16,517 nucleotides of DNA from positions 1 through 16,517 of the forward strand of contig NZ_LATL02000319.1 in assembly GCF_000972705.2 (NCBI RefSeq). The letters are read 5' to 3'. The notes under the pieces were generated by a model that saw only the letters and a program-made list of their open reading frames with translations, did no database searches and was not told the origin of the DNA. Of the stretch, positions 6,959 to 13,566 are shown in pieces. The position numbers and the translations under genes were made by a program. The DNA is from Limnoraphis robusta CS-951 (GTDB lineage Bacteria > Cyanobacteriota > Cyanobacteriia > Cyanobacteriales > Microcoleaceae). Within the stretch, counting starts at the first letter, position 1; every line of letters begins with the position of its first letter.

Positions 6959-7741
6959 CTAAGTAAACTTGACTCTGAAATTCCCTTTTTCTTGGTCGAT
7001 AAACTGGTCAAGCTGTGCTAAACTCAAGGAAGTTGGTAGAGGATAACGAGCCAAAATCAGGCGCTTGAGATCTGTATGATAACGAATCATCGAAGCAAAA
7101 TGTCTCGGGTACTTCTCCTGATCTACACCGACAAAATTACCCTGTTTTTTCGCTTTCTGAAAGATTTGACGCCAACGTTCGATAGATGGTAAACCTACAG
7201 AATCCACACCATGAGAAAATAACATCAAATAAATTTCATCCTAGGGATCAGTATTTTCTAAATAATCTTCGAGTGCATCGAGAGAAGAGGGATCGTGCAT
7301 ATGATGTAACTTCAACTCGGGGTTATTTTCTAATAAAGAATTCGCCCATTTACAGCCCCAATTGAAAGCCTGTTTGGGTTCATCAATATCAATCTCGCCG
7401 CCATGCTTAACCGGAATCAGAAATGTCTGGGGGAGCCAGGGAATACCCAACGCAGCACAGAGGTTCACCAAAGCCCCGCAGGAAGAACCAATTGCTACAG
7501 CCGGATAGGAACGTTGGGGATATTCATTCACCATCCATTGGGCGACAACTTCCGCCCTGACATTCTCCAACTTTTCAGGGGCGATCGCTTCTCCAGCACT
7601 TCCAGCAATATAAATCTGTTCTTGCAGCGATCGCGGTAACTGGGTAATTAAATCGGCAGATCGACTAAGATTGCCTGTGTATTTAACTGCACAACGCTTG
7701 ATCTGGCGATCGCTTTTAGCTTCTCCCGCAAGAAGCCCCAC
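6959..7741 (-). pseudogene. Alpha/beta-hydrolase-like protein, N-terminus lost and in-frame TAG
   Basis: Two open stretches on the minus strand are in the same frame. The upstream one (7741-7241) ends E-N-T-D-P-TAG, and the reading continues D-E-I-Y-L-M-L-F-S-H-G in the same frame to 6959, so the TAG at 7241-7243 interrupts one gene. The product has a G-S-S-C-G nucleophile-elbow-like motif within P-A-V-A-I-G-S-S-C-G-A-L, then P-W-L-P-Q-T-F-L-I-P and H-H-M-H-D-P, which I associate with an uncharacterised cyanobacterial hydrolase-like family. The first eight or so codons before K-S-D-R-Q come from the end of the adjacent IS element, so the true N-terminus has been replaced. No clear N-terminal remainder is found beyond the other IS end at 9541-9640. 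A CAG-to-TAG transition would explain the stop. Truncation plus a stop make a functional product unlikely. Confidence 0.7.
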
Positions 7742-7766
7742 GTCTGACCCGAAAGGGCAGCGTGGG
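7737..7766. repeat. Left-end hairpin of the IS200/IS605 element
   Basis: CCCACG-T-CTG-A-CCC, loop GAAA, GGG-CAG-CGTGGG: a 12-bp stem with single-base bulges at 7743 and 7747. Bulged subterminal hairpins are the TnpA recognition structures of this family. A second perfect hairpin, CATCGG (7780-7785) with CCGATG (7795-7800), lies just inside, between the end and the tnpA stop. Confidence 0.8.
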
Positions 7767-7821
7767 ACAGTCGCTCAAGCATCGGACGCAGGTTCCGATG
7801 GCGCGACCTTATGAATTGCGG

Positions 7822-8244
7822 TCAGAGATTATTGGAATTGGGTTGATTTTGGTTTTCGATATATTGCCTGAGAGATGAGATAGTAACCCCACCACAACTA
7901 GCGACAAAGTAAGAGCCATTCCAAAAAACATCTTTCCAGTAGAAAGAATTCAAGTGTTCGGAAAACTCTTGTCTTAATTTTCGAGATGTTACAGATTTAA
8001 GGTTGTTGACTAAATTGCTCAAAGCCAAGTCTGGATGGTATTGAAAAAGAAGATGAACATGATCATCCTCCCCGTTAAACTCAATTAATTTACAATCCCA
8101 CTTGTGGAGCAATTCTTCAAACATGAAATGCAGCTTATTCAGTATTTCAAGGGTAAAAACTTTCCGTCGATACTTGGCTGTGAGAACCAAATGCACCTTG
8201 AGGTCACTGACAGACCTCCCTTTGCTGACCAAATCATTTTTCAT
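7822..8244 (-). CDS. tnpA: IS200/IS605-family Y1 transposase
   Basis: TnpA is the single-strand transposase that cuts and joins the element's ends, working as a dimer on hairpin-bearing single-stranded DNA. The 140-residue length is normal. The metal-binding HUH motif is H-V-H at residues 62-64 within E-D-D-H-V-H-L-L-F. The nucleophilic Tyr is Tyr128 in S-L-R-Q-Y-I-E-N-Q on the C-terminal helix. The K-S-V-T-S-R helix and W-x-x-x-Y-F-V region before it also fit. All catalytic residues are present. It lies nearest the left end and is divergent from tnpB. Confidence 0.95.
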   Translation of the reverse strand: MKNDLVSKGRSVSDLKVHLVLTAKYRRKVFTLEILNKLHFMFEELLHKWDCKLIEFNGEDDHVHLLFQYHPDLALSNLVNNLKSVTSRKLRQEFSEHLNSFYWKDVFWNGSYFVASCGGVTISSLRQYIENQNQPNSNNL

Positions 8245-8320
8245 AATCTCACTTTGAAAAACTTGTGTTCTAGTCAGTGTACACTAAAACCACGACACCA
8301 AACAAAGGAGGTGATTCAAA
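8245..8320. promoter_or_regulatory. Divergent tnpA/tnpB control region
   Basis: The 76-base gap contains a perfect 10-base palindrome AGTGTACACT (8276-8285), positioned as an operator could be, and a very strong Shine-Dalgarno AAAGGAGGTGAT (8304-8315) for tnpB, whose start codon is GTG. No confident -35/-10 pair was identified. Confidence 0.5.
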
Positions 8321-9586
8321 GTGCTGAAGGCTACAAAGGTGAGGCTATACCCAACACCCGAACAGGAATTGGCGTTAGCCAAGTCGTTTGGTTGTGCGCG
8401 TTGGTATTGGAATTTTGCCTTAAATACCTGCATTCAGCACTATCAAGAAACTGGAAAAAGTTTAAAACTAGCAACCTACAAGGGGATGCTCCCTCAACTC
8501 AAAAAGGAATACCCTTGGCTCAAGGAAGATTGTTACTCATCGGTTCTCCAATGTGTAGCAATTAACCTGGACAAAGCTTATAAGAACTTTTTTGAGGGAC
8601 GAGCTAGATTCCCTAGATTCAAGTCCAAGCATCACAAACAATCAATCCAATACCCCCAAAATGTTACCGTTAGCGGTAAATATCTAAAAATTCCCAAGAT
8701 TGGTGAAGTCAAAGCAGTATTTCACAGGAAAGTTACAGGAAAGATTAAAACAGTAACAATCTCTAAGTCTTCAACCGATAAATACTTTGCTTCAATATTG
8801 TGTGAAGTAGAGGGAAGTGAAGTCAAAGAATCGGGGGACAAAATTATTGGGATCGATCTTGGATTAAAAGATTTTGCAATTATCCATGACGGAGAAACCG
8901 CAACTAAATATGCTAATCCGAAACATTTAAACCGTCACCAGAAAAACCTGGCTCGAAAACAGAAAAAACTCTCTCGAAAAACCAAAGGAAGTAAATCGAG
9001 AGAGCGATTCAGAAAAAAGGTGGCTAAGGTTCACGAGAGAATAGCTAATTCCCGCCAAGATTTCTTGCACAAGTTATCAAGAAAATTGGTAAATGAAAGC
9101 CAAGTTGTTGTCGTTGAAGATCTCAACGTTAAGGGGATGGTTAAGAACCGAAAGTTATCCAAGTCAATATCTGATGTGGGATGGGGAACGTTTGTCAACT
9201 TCATCGATTACAAACTTCAACAAAAAAGCGGTCAACTCATAGAAATTGATCGCTTTTTCCCCAGTTCTAAAACTTGTTCCTGCTGTGGTCATGTCGTGGA
9301 TTCGCTACCTCTGAATGTCAGAGAATGGGATTGCCCTATCTGTAAAACTCACCATGACCGTGACGAAAACGCTGCACTGAATATCAGGAATGAAGGCATC
9401 AGAATACTAAATAAAGACGGAGGGAACCCCGTCTCTGCTGATGGAGCCTGTTTAAGACCGGATAACCGCTGCGGTGAAAGGGCATCGGGCTATGAAATCA
9501 GAAGCCCACACTGTACCTTCGGGTCAGTGTGGGTAGTTCACGGAGTTCTACTCTCAATGCTCAAGAGTATAACGGCTTTGATTTAA
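8321..9586 (+). CDS. tnpB: TnpB, RNA-guided nuclease of the IS200/IS605 element
   Basis: TnpB is the omega-RNA-guided RuvC nuclease encoded by these elements, the ancestor of Cas12; it cuts the empty donor site and so favours element retention. The N-terminal helical domain begins L-K-A-T-K-V-R-L-Y-P-T-P-E-Q. RuvC-I is G-I-D-L-G with Asp179, RuvC-II V-V-V-E-D-L with Glu266, and RuvC-III H-D-R-D-E-N-A-A with Asp346/Asp348. The zinc ribbon uses C319-x-x-C322 and C338-x-x-C341. All catalytic residues are intact. The start is GTG at 8321 behind a near-perfect ribosome binding site. The frame runs through the right-end hairpin and stops 46 bases beyond the assigned right end, so roughly the last 27 of 421 residues are encoded by the end and flanking DNA. 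Confidence 0.95.
   Translation: MLKATKVRLYPTPEQELALAKSFGCARWYWNFALNTCIQHYQETGKSLKLATYKGMLPQLKKEYPWLKEDCYSSVLQCVAINLDKAYKNFFEGRARFPRFKSKHHKQSIQYPQNVTVSGKYLKIPKIGEVKAVFHRKVTGKIKTVTISKSSTDKYFASILCEVEGSEVKESGDKIIGIDLGLKDFAIIHDGETATKYANPKHLNRHQKNLARKQKKLSRKTKGSKSRERFRKKVAKVHERIANSRQDFLHKLSRKLVNESQVVVVEDLNVKGMVKNRKLSKSISDVGWGTFVNFIDYKLQQKSGQLIEIDRFFPSSKTCSCCGHVVDSLPLNVREWDCPICKTHHDRDENAALNIRNEGIRILNKDGGNPVSADGACLRPDNRCGERASGYEIRSPHCTFGSVWVVHGVLLSMLKSITALI
9420..9540 (+). ncRNA. Predicted omega RNA scaffold at the tnpB 3' end
   Basis: In TnpB systems the guide RNA derives from the 3' end of tnpB plus the right end of the element, and its guide is the adjacent flanking sequence. Here that zone contains G/C-rich blocks (GGAGGGAACCCC at about 9419-9430, CCGGATAACCGCTGCGG at about 9457-9473) and the terminal hairpin. 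The guide would begin close to 9541. The exact 5' end is unknown, and the assignment rests on the family, not on a covariance match. Confidence 0.45.
9505..9533. repeat. Right-end hairpin of the IS200/IS605 element
   Basis: CCCACACTG (9505-9513) pairs perfectly with CAGTGTGGG (9525-9533) around TACCTTCGGGT. It is preceded by AGAAG, as is the left-end hairpin, and followed by TAGTTCAC. Confidence 0.85.
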
Positions 9587-9718
9587 CGAGACTTCTAACC
9601 ACAGAAAGAACTTTTCGGAAAAATAAAAACGGGTTTTGCAGAGGTTACGAGTTTTTGATATTTTCCAGAAGACGGCTATCTGTCAAAATGAAGAAGATTG
9701 CCAGCTAACGACAAAAAA

Positions 9719-9964
9719 ATGCCAAAAAAGCAAAAATTTCCCTATCTCGTCGGTTCCAAATGGACAGCCACTCAAAAAACCTGGGGTTGGCGACATTTTC
9801 AGGTCGTTAACCGCAAAAATGATGGACAATGGGTATTTGCTGAAATGGTAGCATCTTGTGATCCCAATGTTCGCTTTTGGTTAAACGCCAAACAACTCAA
9901 AGATCGAAGCCTCTGGGAACCTGGATGGCAGTCTACACAAGAGTTAGAAAATCTTGAAGGATAA
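9719..9964 (+). CDS. TIGR02450-type Trp-rich small protein
   Basis: The 81-residue product is recognised by F-P-Y-L-V-G-S-K-W-T-A, then W-G-W-R-H-F-Q-V-V-N-R-K, C-D-P-N-V-R-F-W and D-R-S-L-W-E-P-G-W. This is the tryptophan-rich pattern of the TIGR02450 family, known from cyanobacteria and marine gammaproteobacteria and without a known function. There is no signal peptide or membrane helix. The ATG at 9719 is preferred because the homologous part begins seven residues later; a TTG at 9698 in the same frame is the alternative, and neither has a strong ribosome binding site. It begins 179 bases after the IS right end and is two bases upstream of the next gene, so it probably heads a small operon. 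Confidence 0.85.
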   Translation: MPKKQKFPYLVGSKWTATQKTWGWRHFQVVNRKNDGQWVFAEMVASCDPNVRFWLNAKQLKDRSLWEPGWQSTQELENLEG

Positions 9965-9966
9965 AA

Positions 9967-10575
9967 ATGATGATAGAAAATAACCCTCTACACACTGCCA
10001 TTCGTTTATCCCAAGCAGCAACAAAGCAACTGCAAACTCTTGGGGAAACTTTAACACCTGAACAAATTACACCGCAATTAATAGCAGAAACGGAAACGCT
10101 ATTCAAGCAAGCTTTGGCTAATTTAGCAGCAGCTTTGAACCCGCCCAATTTAGATCATATTCCCCCGGATGTCTTATCTCAAGCCGAACGTTTGGGAATT
10201 CCTCTTGATGATATTGAAGTACAAGTTGCAATGTCTTCCCATCATCTCAGTCAAATTATCGGCGTATTAGCAGAAATTGACAATCGGGCGGAAAACATTA
10301 GACGCAGACGAGAATATTTCTTAGTGAGACTTCCTGACATAACCGTTGAGAAATTAGGTTCACGGCTTCCGGTAATGACGGCTGCCGACTTGCAGGGGCC
10401 AACCGAACAAACTCCGGCATCGGTTCGAGACGCACTTAAGGCAAAATACAATCTAAATCGATTAAACCACAAAACGCGATCGCAGAGTTCATTATTTGAA
10501 AAAATTAAACAAGCTAAACAAGCCTTAGAACCCCCTGAAGTCGCTTTAGACGAGGAAGATGACTTACCCTTCTGA
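9967..10575 (+). CDS. Hypothetical helical protein with an SSB-like acidic C-terminal tip
   Basis: I do not recognise this 202-residue protein. Residues 1-60 and 85-125 are predicted helical by composition. The second helix runs L-S-Q-I-I-G-V-L-A-E-I-D into R-A-E-N-I-R-R-R-R-E and is coiled-coil-like. A Pro-containing middle (P-P-N-L-D-H-I-P-P-D) separates the helices, a basic low-complexity stretch follows, and the last ten residues are A-L-D-E-E-D-D-L-P-F. This end has the form of the acidic tip of bacterial single-stranded DNA-binding protein (D-D-D-I/L-P-F), which docks repair and replication proteins. There is no OB-fold, so it is not SSB. The ATG at 9967 follows the previous stop by two bases and has AAGGA at a good distance. 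Confidence 0.7.
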   Translation: MMIENNPLHTAIRLSQAATKQLQTLGETLTPEQITPQLIAETETLFKQALANLAAALNPPNLDHIPPDVLSQAERLGIPLDDIEVQVAMSSHHLSQIIGVLAEIDNRAENIRRRREYFLVRLPDITVEKLGSRLPVMTAADLQGPTEQTPASVRDALKAKYNLNRLNHKTRSQSSLFEKIKQAKQALEPPEVALDEEDDLPF

Positions 10576-10636
10576 TTGGGTTGAGGAGAGTCAGAAAGAG
10601 AAGGTATACAAATGTAAAACTCAGGAGTATCGCCCC

Positions 10637-10888
10637 ATGTCTCAGTCTGAAACAAACCCGCAAAATCCTCAAAATACAGAGAAAGCGAAAGTTAAAGAAA
10701 GTTCGGGTTTAGAAGTCATTAGTATTGGTTACGGAGACGGTTCATCCGGTGAAAAACAAGCCAGCTTGTCTCAAGATAAGTTAGATCAAGTTGCAGATAA
10801 CGTTAACGCTGTAATTGATACAGATCAACCCCAATGGGAAACCGAGCAAGATTGGAATGATACGGCTTGGAAAGTGTGGCTAGGTTAA
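10637..10888 (+). CDS. Small acidic hypothetical protein
   Basis: No family is recognised. The 83-residue product starts with a polar low-complexity segment (repeated N-P-Q), followed by G-L-E-V-I-S-I-G-Y-G-D-G. Its C-terminal region is acidic with three Trp residues (Q-W-E-T-E-Q-D-W-N-D-T-A-W) and ends K-V-W-L-G. The ATG at 10637 is chosen because AGGAG lies at 10623-10627; a longer frame starting at 10559 would overlap the upstream gene by 17 bases and has no site of its own. It is the third member of the 9719-10888 cluster, 61 bases after the second. Confidence 0.6.
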   Translation: MSQSETNPQNPQNTEKAKVKESSGLEVISIGYGDGSSGEKQASLSQDKLDQVADNVNAVIDTDQPQWETEQDWNDTAWKVWLG

Positions 10889-10920
10889 TCAATAATAGGG
10901 TTTGAGAGATGTTCAACTCA

Positions 10921-10979
10921 CCACCAAGGCACAAAGTTCCCGAAGATATTCTTTCTTTGTGTCTGAGTGTCGAGCGTGG
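10921..10979. repeat. Inverted repeat between convergent genes, likely bidirectional terminator
   Basis: CCACCAAGGCACAAAG (10921-10936) pairs with CTTTGTGTC (10955-10963), with one G-T wobble, and distally with GTGG (10976-10979). A T-run follows at 10980-10984. The sequence belongs to the ACCAC-AAG-CACAAAG palindrome type dispersed in cyanobacterial intergenic DNA. It sits between the ends of the 83-residue gene and phzF. Confidence 0.5.
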
Positions 10980-10993
10980 TTTTTCATCTCTCC

Positions 10994-11878
10994 CTATAAT
11001 AATTTTCCCTGAGCCACTTTTACCACTTTTCCCCCAACCATTACTTCAATTTTATCAGCAACTTTCTTCGCTTTCAAGTACAAAATAGAAGGGCGATTAA
11101 TTTCATAACCTTGTTCAACTTTCAGATCAATTTGATCTTTTTCAAAATAAGAATGCTGAATTAAATATCCGGCTAAACAACCGTTTGCACTTCCGGTTGC
11201 GGGGTCTTCGGGAATTCCTAAACTCGGGGCAAACATTCTCGCACTAATTTGATTTTCGGGGCTGTAAGGTTCAGGAGAAAAGATTAAAATTTCTGTAGAA
11301 TGTGTGATTTCCATCAGCTTTGAATACTTTTCTAGATTCACCTTTGCTTTCTTCAAAGCCGCTAAATTTTTCAGGGGAACGAGGATAAACGGAATTCCGG
11401 TAGAAACCTCTTGAATGGGAAATTTAGGATCAATTTCGGAGACTTCTAAACCCAAAACTTCGGCAACTAAATTTACTTCTAAAGTGTGATAAAATTCCGG
11501 GTTATTCTGTCGCATCCAGAAAATTTCATCGCCATCTTCATCTTGAGTCCAAGTGACGGGAATTTGCCCAACTCCCAAATTTAAAATCACTTGTTCAAGC
11601 GGTTTTTGAATGATTTCTTGTTGAATAATGTAGGCTGTTCCAAGTGTTGGATGACCCGCAAAAGGCAATTCTTTTTGAGGGGTGAAAATCCTCACATCAT
11701 AGCCTCCATCTTCGGTTTGACTCGACGGAATAAAAGAGGTTTCTGAATAGTTCATTTCTTGGGCGATTTGCTGCATTTCTGCATCGGATAGAGACATGAC
11801 TCCCTCTCCAAAGACGACAGCTAATTGATTTCCCGCATATTTGTCTTCTGCAAAAACATCAACAATATAAAAATCCAT
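10994..11878 (-). CDS. PhzF-family isomerase/epimerase-like protein
   Basis: The 294-residue protein has the PhzF signature: D-F-Y-I-V-D-V-F-A-x-x-x-Y-A-G-N-Q-L-A-V-V at the N-terminus, M-N-Y-S-E-T-S-F with the catalytic-type Glu46, and P-F-A-G-H-P-T-L-G-T-A at about 72-82. In the second half it has G-I-P-E-D-P-A-T-G-S-A-N-G-C. PhzF proteins share the diaminopimelate-epimerase fold. True PhzF isomerises a dihydro-hydroxyanthranilate in phenazine synthesis, but most family members act on unknown substrates and no phenazine genes are present. It starts 33 bases after trpE on the same strand and may be co-transcribed; since anthranilate is the trpE product the pairing is suggestive only. No good Shine-Dalgarno is seen. 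Confidence 0.92.
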   Translation of the reverse strand: MDFYIVDVFAEDKYAGNQLAVVFGEGVMSLSDAEMQQIAQEMNYSETSFIPSSQTEDGGYDVRIFTPQKELPFAGHPTLGTAYIIQQEIIQKPLEQVILNLGVGQIPVTWTQDEDGDEIFWMRQNNPEFYHTLEVNLVAEVLGLEVSEIDPKFPIQEVSTGIPFILVPLKNLAALKKAKVNLEKYSKLMEITHSTEILIFSPEPYSPENQISARMFAPSLGIPEDPATGSANGCLAGYLIQHSYFEKDQIDLKVEQGYEINRPSILYLKAKKVADKIEVMVGGKVVKVAQGKLL

Positions 11879-11911
11879 GATGTTTGTTATTCGGTGTAAA
11901 TGGTTTTCAGT

Positions 11912-13456
11912 TTACTGTTTTTTCAAACAGCCAATTGCTTCTAATAATCCTCTCGCTTTATTAAGCGTTTCTTCGTATTCTCGTTGCGGATCAGAATCCG
12001 CCACTAAACCCGCTCCTGCTTGCACACTAACAACATATTTACCATCAGTTTGAGGACTAACTAACATCGTTCGGATCGTAATTGCACTATTGAGTTGTCC
12101 TTCAAAATCATAATAACCATAAACCCCCGAATAAGGCCCACGACGACAACCTTCTAACTCATGGATAATTTCCATCGCCCGAATTTTTGGCGCCCCACTG
12201 ACAGTTCCAGCCGGAAAACAGGCTTTTAATAAATCCCAAGCTGTTTTATCCTCTGCTAATTCTCCCACAACATTGCTGACAATGTGCATTACATGAGAGT
12301 ATCTTTCTATCACCATTAATTCATCAACCTGGACGCTACCACTGCGACAAACCCGCCCTAAGTCATTTCGCCCTAAATCAACTAACATTACGTGTTCGGC
12401 GATTTCTTTGGGATCTTTGAGCAAGTCCTCCGCTAACGCATCATCTTCAATAGTTGTTTGTCCCCGACGGCGAGTTCCCGCAATGGGGCGTAATGTGGCG
12501 ATGGTTTTTCCCTCGGGGGTTTTCTCTGCTTTCACCATCACTTCAGGACTTGATCCGATCATCTGCCATTCTCTAAAGTTAAAATAAGCCATATAGGGCG
12601 AAGGATTAATTAACCTTAGAGAACGGTACAAAGCAAAAGCTTCGCCGTCATAAGGGGCGGAGAGTCGCTGAGACAACACGACTTGAAAGATATCTCCCGC
12701 TTTGATGTAAGCTTTGGCTTTTTCAACGTTTGCACAAAATTGTTCTGGGGAAATATTACTGCGATAACCTTCAATTTCGCTTGAGTTTGGCGGTTGTCTC
12801 TCTGGGGTTGGGGGTGTCCATTCTAATAGGGTTCGTTCCCGTGAAAATAGCGGTGATTCTAATTTATCTAACAGTTGGGTGACGCGATCGCAAGCTTGTT
12901 GATAAGCAGTTTGCAGATCGCCATTACGAGTATCAGCATAAGCGATCGCTAAAATTTTGCGTTTAATTTGATCAAAAATAATCAAATGATCAACCTGCAT
13001 CCACAAGCCATCAGGAATTTGATCTTCTGTCGGTTCATAAACTGGTACACGCGGTTCGATCCAGCGAATCAGTTCATATCCCCAAAACCCAAATAACCCG
13101 CCAATTCCAGACGGTAACTGCGGTAATTTTACCGGATGATAAGCAGCCAGACAGTTTTGCAAAACGTTAAACGGATCACCGTCAAATTCCTCTATTGTGC
13201 CATCACGATAAGTTTGCGTGGCGCGTCTTCCTCGGGCTTCTAACACCCAAACCGGGTTACAACCGACAAAACTATACCGTCCCAACTTTTGACCCCCTTC
13301 AACGGATTCTAGCAAAAAACTATAGGGCTGACCCGCACAAACTCGATACCAAACCGAAACCGGAGTATCTAAGTCAGCGACCCATTCTTGATAAACGGGT
13401 ATAAAATTACCTTGAGTTGCTAGTTGTTGAAACTGGGAGAAGTTCGGAAAAATCAT
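11912..13456 (-). CDS. trpE: Anthranilate synthase component I
   Basis: TrpE makes anthranilate from chorismate, using ammonia from the glutamine amidotransferase subunit TrpG, in the first committed step of tryptophan synthesis. The 514-residue length fits the stand-alone subunit. The tryptophan feedback site is visible as L-L-E-S at 48-51 and N-P-S-P-Y-M at 284-289. The chorismate-binding core has G-D-I-F-Q-V-V-L-S-Q-R, G-T-R-R-R-G, H-V-M-L-V-D-L-G-R-N-D-L-G at about 355-367 and P-A-G-T-V-S-G-A-P-K at 415-424, so the enzyme should be active and Trp-sensitive. The L-L-E-S context and full core favour TrpE over PabB or isochorismate synthase. It follows psaD on the same strand, an order known from other cyanobacteria. 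TrpG is not in the window. Confidence 0.96.
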   Translation of the reverse strand: MIFPNFSQFQQLATQGNFIPVYQEWVADLDTPVSVWYRVCAGQPYSFLLESVEGGQKLGRYSFVGCNPVWVLEARGRRATQTYRDGTIEEFDGDPFNVLQNCLAAYHPVKLPQLPSGIGGLFGFWGYELIRWIEPRVPVYEPTEDQIPDGLWMQVDHLIIFDQIKRKILAIAYADTRNGDLQTAYQQACDRVTQLLDKLESPLFSRERTLLEWTPPTPERQPPNSSEIEGYRSNISPEQFCANVEKAKAYIKAGDIFQVVLSQRLSAPYDGEAFALYRSLRLINPSPYMAYFNFREWQMIGSSPEVMVKAEKTPEGKTIATLRPIAGTRRRGQTTIEDDALAEDLLKDPKEIAEHVMLVDLGRNDLGRVCRSGSVQVDELMVIERYSHVMHIVSNVVGELAEDKTAWDLLKACFPAGTVSGAPKIRAMEIIHELEGCRRGPYSGVYGYYDFEGQLNSAITIRTMLVSPQTDGKYVVSVQAGAGLVADSDPQREYEETLNKARGLLEAIGCLKKQ

Positions 13457-13484
13457 GGCGGTCTAGAGGTGATGAAATAGTAAA

Positions 13485-13513
13485 GGATGAAGGCACAATT
13501 TAATCCTTCATCC
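13485..13513 (-). terminator. Perfect 9-bp hairpin downstream of psaD
   Basis: GGATGAAGG (13485-13493) and CCTTCATCC (13505-13513) form a perfect stem with an 11-base loop. In the direction of psaD transcription the stem is followed by TTTACTATTTC, a moderate T-tract. It lies 54 bases after the psaD stop and 29 bases before the trpE ATG, so it probably ends most psaD transcripts. Confidence 0.6.
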
Positions 13514-13522
13514 TGCCATTAA

Positions 13523-13540
13523 AGAGCATAAAATTGCTCT
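13523..13540 (-). terminator. Second small hairpin downstream of psaD
   Basis: AGAGCA (13523-13528) and TGCTCT (13535-13540) form a 6-bp stem with a 6-base AT loop, followed in transcription direction by TTTAAT. It is weaker than the next hairpin; together they may act as tandem 3' end or stability elements. Confidence 0.4.
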
Positions 13541-13566
13541 ACTCAGCGTTAATATAACGCCAAGCA

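Larger units (their letters stand above)
7719..9540. mobile_element. IS200/IS605-family insertion sequence with divergent tnpA and tnpB
   Basis: The element carries a Y1 (HUH) transposase on the minus strand and TnpB on the plus strand, starting 76 bases apart. Both ends hold a subterminal hairpin introduced by AGAAGCCC: left 7737-7766, right 9505-9533. Such elements have no terminal inverted repeats and make no target duplication; the single-strand ends are recognised through these hairpins. The left limit is approximate: a further small hairpin GCTTCT-CCCGCA-AGAAGC lies at 7719-7736. The right limit is set just after TAGTTCAC, which I remember as common after this hairpin type. Both proteins look complete, so the element may be active. 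Confidence 0.85.

Noticed and set aside
8104..8565. Plus-strand frame of 153 codons across the tnpA/tnpB junction
   Set aside because: It overlaps the 5' ends of two well-supported genes in other frames and resembles no protein.
9698..9718. TTG start for the Trp-rich protein
   Set aside because: It adds seven residues not part of the recognisable family region; ATG at 9719 is simpler, though the ribosome binding site is weak either way.
10559..10636. Longer start of the 83-residue protein overlapping the upstream gene
   Set aside because: No ribosome binding site of its own; AGGAG is well placed for the ATG at 10637.
10251..10655. Minus-strand frame of 134 codons
   Set aside because: It lies mostly opposite the 202-residue gene, which has good start context and the operon position; its translation is low-complexity Ser-rich.
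10994..13456. A phenazine or anthranilate-derived natural product cluster, from phzF next to trpE
   Set aside because: No other phenazine or secondary metabolism gene is present; trpE next to psaD is ordinary for cyanobacteria and PhzF-fold proteins are common outside phenazine synthesis.
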